Part shown: positions 62,510 through 64,000 of the stretch, one piece after another
Layout: the number at the start of each line of letters is the position of its first letter
Position numbering within the stretch: position 1 is the stretch's first letter
NCBI RefSeq assembly: GCF_000373485.1
Contig: NZ_KB891575.1
Coordinates: 524,035-588,034 of the forward strand
Length of the DNA stretch: 64,000 bases
DNA from: Dasania marina DSM 21967
GTDB taxonomy: Bacteria; Pseudomonadota; Gammaproteobacteria; Pseudomonadales; Dasaniaceae
Direction of reading: 5' to 3'
Translations under genes and position numbers: made by a program
The notes under the pieces: generated by a model
Databases searched by the model: none
What the model was told of the DNA's origin: nothing
The model's input: the letters and a program-made list of their open reading frames with translations, nothing else

Positions 62510-62571
62510 AATCAATCCAATCTTCAAATAGCAGCCATTATCAAAAACGACTTGTTGTTATTAGGCCGCGG

Positions 62572-62871
62572 TTATTTAGCCGCCGACATATACTCGATTA
62601 ATGCTTTAAAGTCATCTGCGCTGCAGTTCATACACATACCTTTAGGCGGCATGGCATTTAAGCCGTTTTGTACGCTATGCAGAAGGGTATCCATGCCTTT
62701 TTCTAAACGTGGAGCCCAGTCACTGGCCACCCCTGTTTTAGGTGCATTGGCCGCACCGGTGGCGTGGCATAGTCCGCAGGTTTTAGCGTAGTACGCGCTT
62801 ACAGCCTGTTCGGAAGCTTGCGTCATAGACGCCATAAACGGTAAAAGAACAACTAAAAGTAGTTTTTTCAT
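62572..62871 (-). CDS. cytochrome c5
   Basis: About 99 residues: signal peptide MKKLLLVVLLPFMASMTQA, heme site CGLCH, methionine ligand in NAMPPKG and the C-x-x-C pair CMNC. GGAGG precedes this ATG; an upstream in-frame ATG would only add a non-signal tail. It is a shorter paralogue of the cytochrome at 34.5 kb. Adjacent to c4 as in pseudomonads. Confidence 0.92.
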   Translation of the reverse strand: MKKLLLVVLLPFMASMTQASEQAVSAYYAKTCGLCHATGAANAPKTGVASDWAPRLEKGMDTLLHSVQNGLNAMPPKGMCMNCSADDFKALIEYMSAAK

Positions 62872-63069
62872 TGCATACCTCCTGCATAGACTACGATAAT
62901 GCACTCGCAGTGCGCACTTATATTAGAAAACGGCGGCATTATACACAAGAGTAGACTCAAACCGCCATCCCCGCACGACAAGCTTTAACGAATAAGCCTA
63001 CGCCAGCAGCTATACTGCTGACGGCTTAACCCCATAGACCACTAGCAATACTCAGCCTAAGGCCAACGT

Positions 63070-63720
63070 GTGACCAGCGAACCTAGTAGCAAAGCTCTTA
63101 ACTTTCGAGTTGCCGAATTTTTCACCAGCGCCCCCAAATTGGCTGACTGCCCGCCCGACATAGGGGTAGAGGTTGCCTTTGCCGGCCGTTCTAATGCCGG
63201 TAAATCCAGCTCTATTAATACCCTGACCGAAAATAAAAAGATGGCCCGCATCAGTAAAACTCCTGGGCGCACCCAACTGATTAACTTTTTTAGACTCAGC
63301 GACAGCCAGCGCTTAGTCGACCTACCCGGCTACGGCTATGCTAAAGTGCCACTAGCCGTCAAAGAAACCTGGCAGCGCCACCTGGAGCAATACCTACGCG
63401 AGCGGCAATCACTAAAAGGCTTAATTTTATTAATGGACAGCCGCCACCCGCTGCAGGAATTTGACCGCATGATGATAGCCTGGGCACAAAGCTGCCAAAT
63501 GCCGGTGCATATACTACTCACCAAAAGCGACAAGCTTAAAAACGGCCCCGCCAAAGCCACCTTGCTAAAGGTACGCAACGAGTTTGGAGCCGAACCGCTA
63601 ATCTCCGTGCAACTATTCTCGTCGCTAAAGCGTACCGGGCTGCCAGAGCTGAGAACGAAGTTGGGGGAGTGGCTGGGCCCAGCCCGGCCACAACCTCAGT
63701 CAATAGATGCTAGTCTCTAG
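63070..63720 (+). CDS. engB: ribosome-biogenesis GTPase EngB (YsxC/YihA)
   Basis: A 216-residue small GTPase with G1 [10 protein letters not shown]3 DLPGYGYA and G4 TKSDK. Start is GTG at 63070. It assists assembly of the large ribosomal subunit. Its stop codon sits in the first GTCTCTA of a TAG-type heptad run, so the last residues (DASL) may be repeat-derived. Divergent from the cytochrome genes. Confidence 0.95.
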   Translation: MTSEPSSKALNFRVAEFFTSAPKLADCPPDIGVEVAFAGRSNAGKSSSINTLTENKKMARISKTPGRTQLINFFRLSDSQRLVDLPGYGYAKVPLAVKETWQRHLEQYLRERQSLKGLILLMDSRHPLQEFDRMMIAWAQSCQMPVHILLTKSDKLKNGPAKATLLKVRNEFGAEPLISVQLFSSLKRTGLPELRTKLGEWLGPARPQPQSIDASL

Positions 63721-63796
63721 TTCCGAGCTGAAAAGCACCTAGCTATAAAGCCTCTAGCGTTTTTTACTAGCGACTAAAGACTATATAACTAGCGAC
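63713..63796. repeat. facing TAG-type heptads between engB and the candidate small RNA
   Basis: GTCTCTA, GTTCCGA (63713-63726) leave engB; TAGCGAC, TAAAGAC, an 8-base unit and TAGCGAC (63768-63796) face them, ending 10 bases from the small-RNA terminator. Confidence 0.85.
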
Positions 63797-63805
63797 TTTT
63801 TATCC

Positions 63806-63900
63806 AAAAAAAAGCCCAGCGACGAAAACCGTACTGGGCATAAAACAGTGTCTAAACATAGGGGATCGAGACACTTTGGAGACCTGGATGGGGAATGCTT
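63806..63900 (-). ncRNA. candidate small RNA at the Spot 42/ErsA position
   Basis: On the minus strand a promoter-like pair TTGAAT (63930-63935) and TATGAG (63907-63912), spaced 17 bases, predicts a start near 63900. A hairpin (AGTGTCT/AGACACT, 63847-63875) follows, then a terminator stem GCCCAG/CTGGGC with eight T ending at 63806. Size about 95 bases, with C-rich stretches (TCCCC twice) suited to pairing with ribosome binding sites. It is convergent with engB, as spf is in E. coli. Confidence 0.6.
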
Positions 63901-63967
63901 AGCATCCTCATATTTACTATGACGCCCCTATTCAACACTAGTTCCATTCCCGCTAAATATTTTCTTC

Positions 63968-63995
63968 TAGCGACTAACCACTAGGAACTAGCGAC
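63968..63995. repeat. TAG-type heptad array at the window end
   Basis: TAGCGAC, TAACCAC, TAGGAAC, TAGCGAC. By the rule seen elsewhere, it should belong to the 3' end of a minus-strand gene just outside the window. Confidence 0.88.
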
Positions 63996-64000
63996 TCTCA

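Overview
The window looks like chromosome from a marine or aquatic gammaproteobacterium of the Pseudomonadales/Cellvibrionales type. I base this on gene order and families: an engB / cytochrome c5 / cytochrome c4 / dsbA block, a lptM-lysA-dapF-DUF484-xerC-yigB block, a SutA homologue, a class I adenylate cyclase, a TorF-family porin beside amtB and glnK, and UbiK. No species can be named from sequence alone. Most of the window is ordinary core genome; a short AT-rich stretch (about 17.7-19.4 kb) is accessory.

Layout. 0-6.5 kb: cobalamin uptake and salvage (btuF, cobC, cbiB, btuD, btuC, btuB) on the minus strand, with a cobalamin riboswitch upstream of btuB. 6.6-17.7 kb: an SMR efflux pump, cyaA, glutaminase, two envelope proteins on the other strand, then the lysine/DAP block with xerC. 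17.7-19.4 kb: small AT-rich orphan genes, one with the features of an integron cassette, and a MITE-like element. 19.4-25.1 kb: a stand-alone GcvT-fold protein, a LuxR-type regulator, SutA, and the nitrogen operon torF-amtB-glnK, which has a sigma-54 promoter and an NtrC-like site. 25.4-34.9 kb: ubiK, comM, a pseudouridine synthase, a GGDEF-EAL protein, rep helicase, an Omp85-type barrel and a cytochrome c5. 35.2-40.9 kb: tRNA-Arg(CCG) plus a broken partial copy, then asparaginase, amidotransferase, a glutamine-synthetase-like enzyme and glutamate dehydrogenase. 41-50.6 kb: a CoA-thioester/amine catabolic cluster with a TetR regulator and a divergent MFS transporter. 50.7-58.5 kb: a toxin-antitoxin pair, a sulfotransferase, manC, an SLC13 permease and cysN/cysD. 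59-64 kb: a diguanylate cyclase, dsbA, cytochromes c4 and c5, engB, and a probable small RNA where E. coli has Spot 42.

The most unusual thing is not a gene. Many intergenic spaces carry arrays of a degenerate 7-bp repeat, of two kinds: AAGCNNC and GTCGCTA, both read outward from the neighbouring gene. AAG-type arrays usually begin right after a perfect palindrome that sits on the gene's stop codon or its ribosome binding site. Arrays from two neighbouring genes face each other across a spacer. In two places that spacer holds extra genes: a four-helix-bundle gene splitting cysD from cysN, and a toxin-antitoxin pair. I know of no named bacterial element with this architecture; heptanucleotide arrays (STRRs) are known in cyanobacteria.
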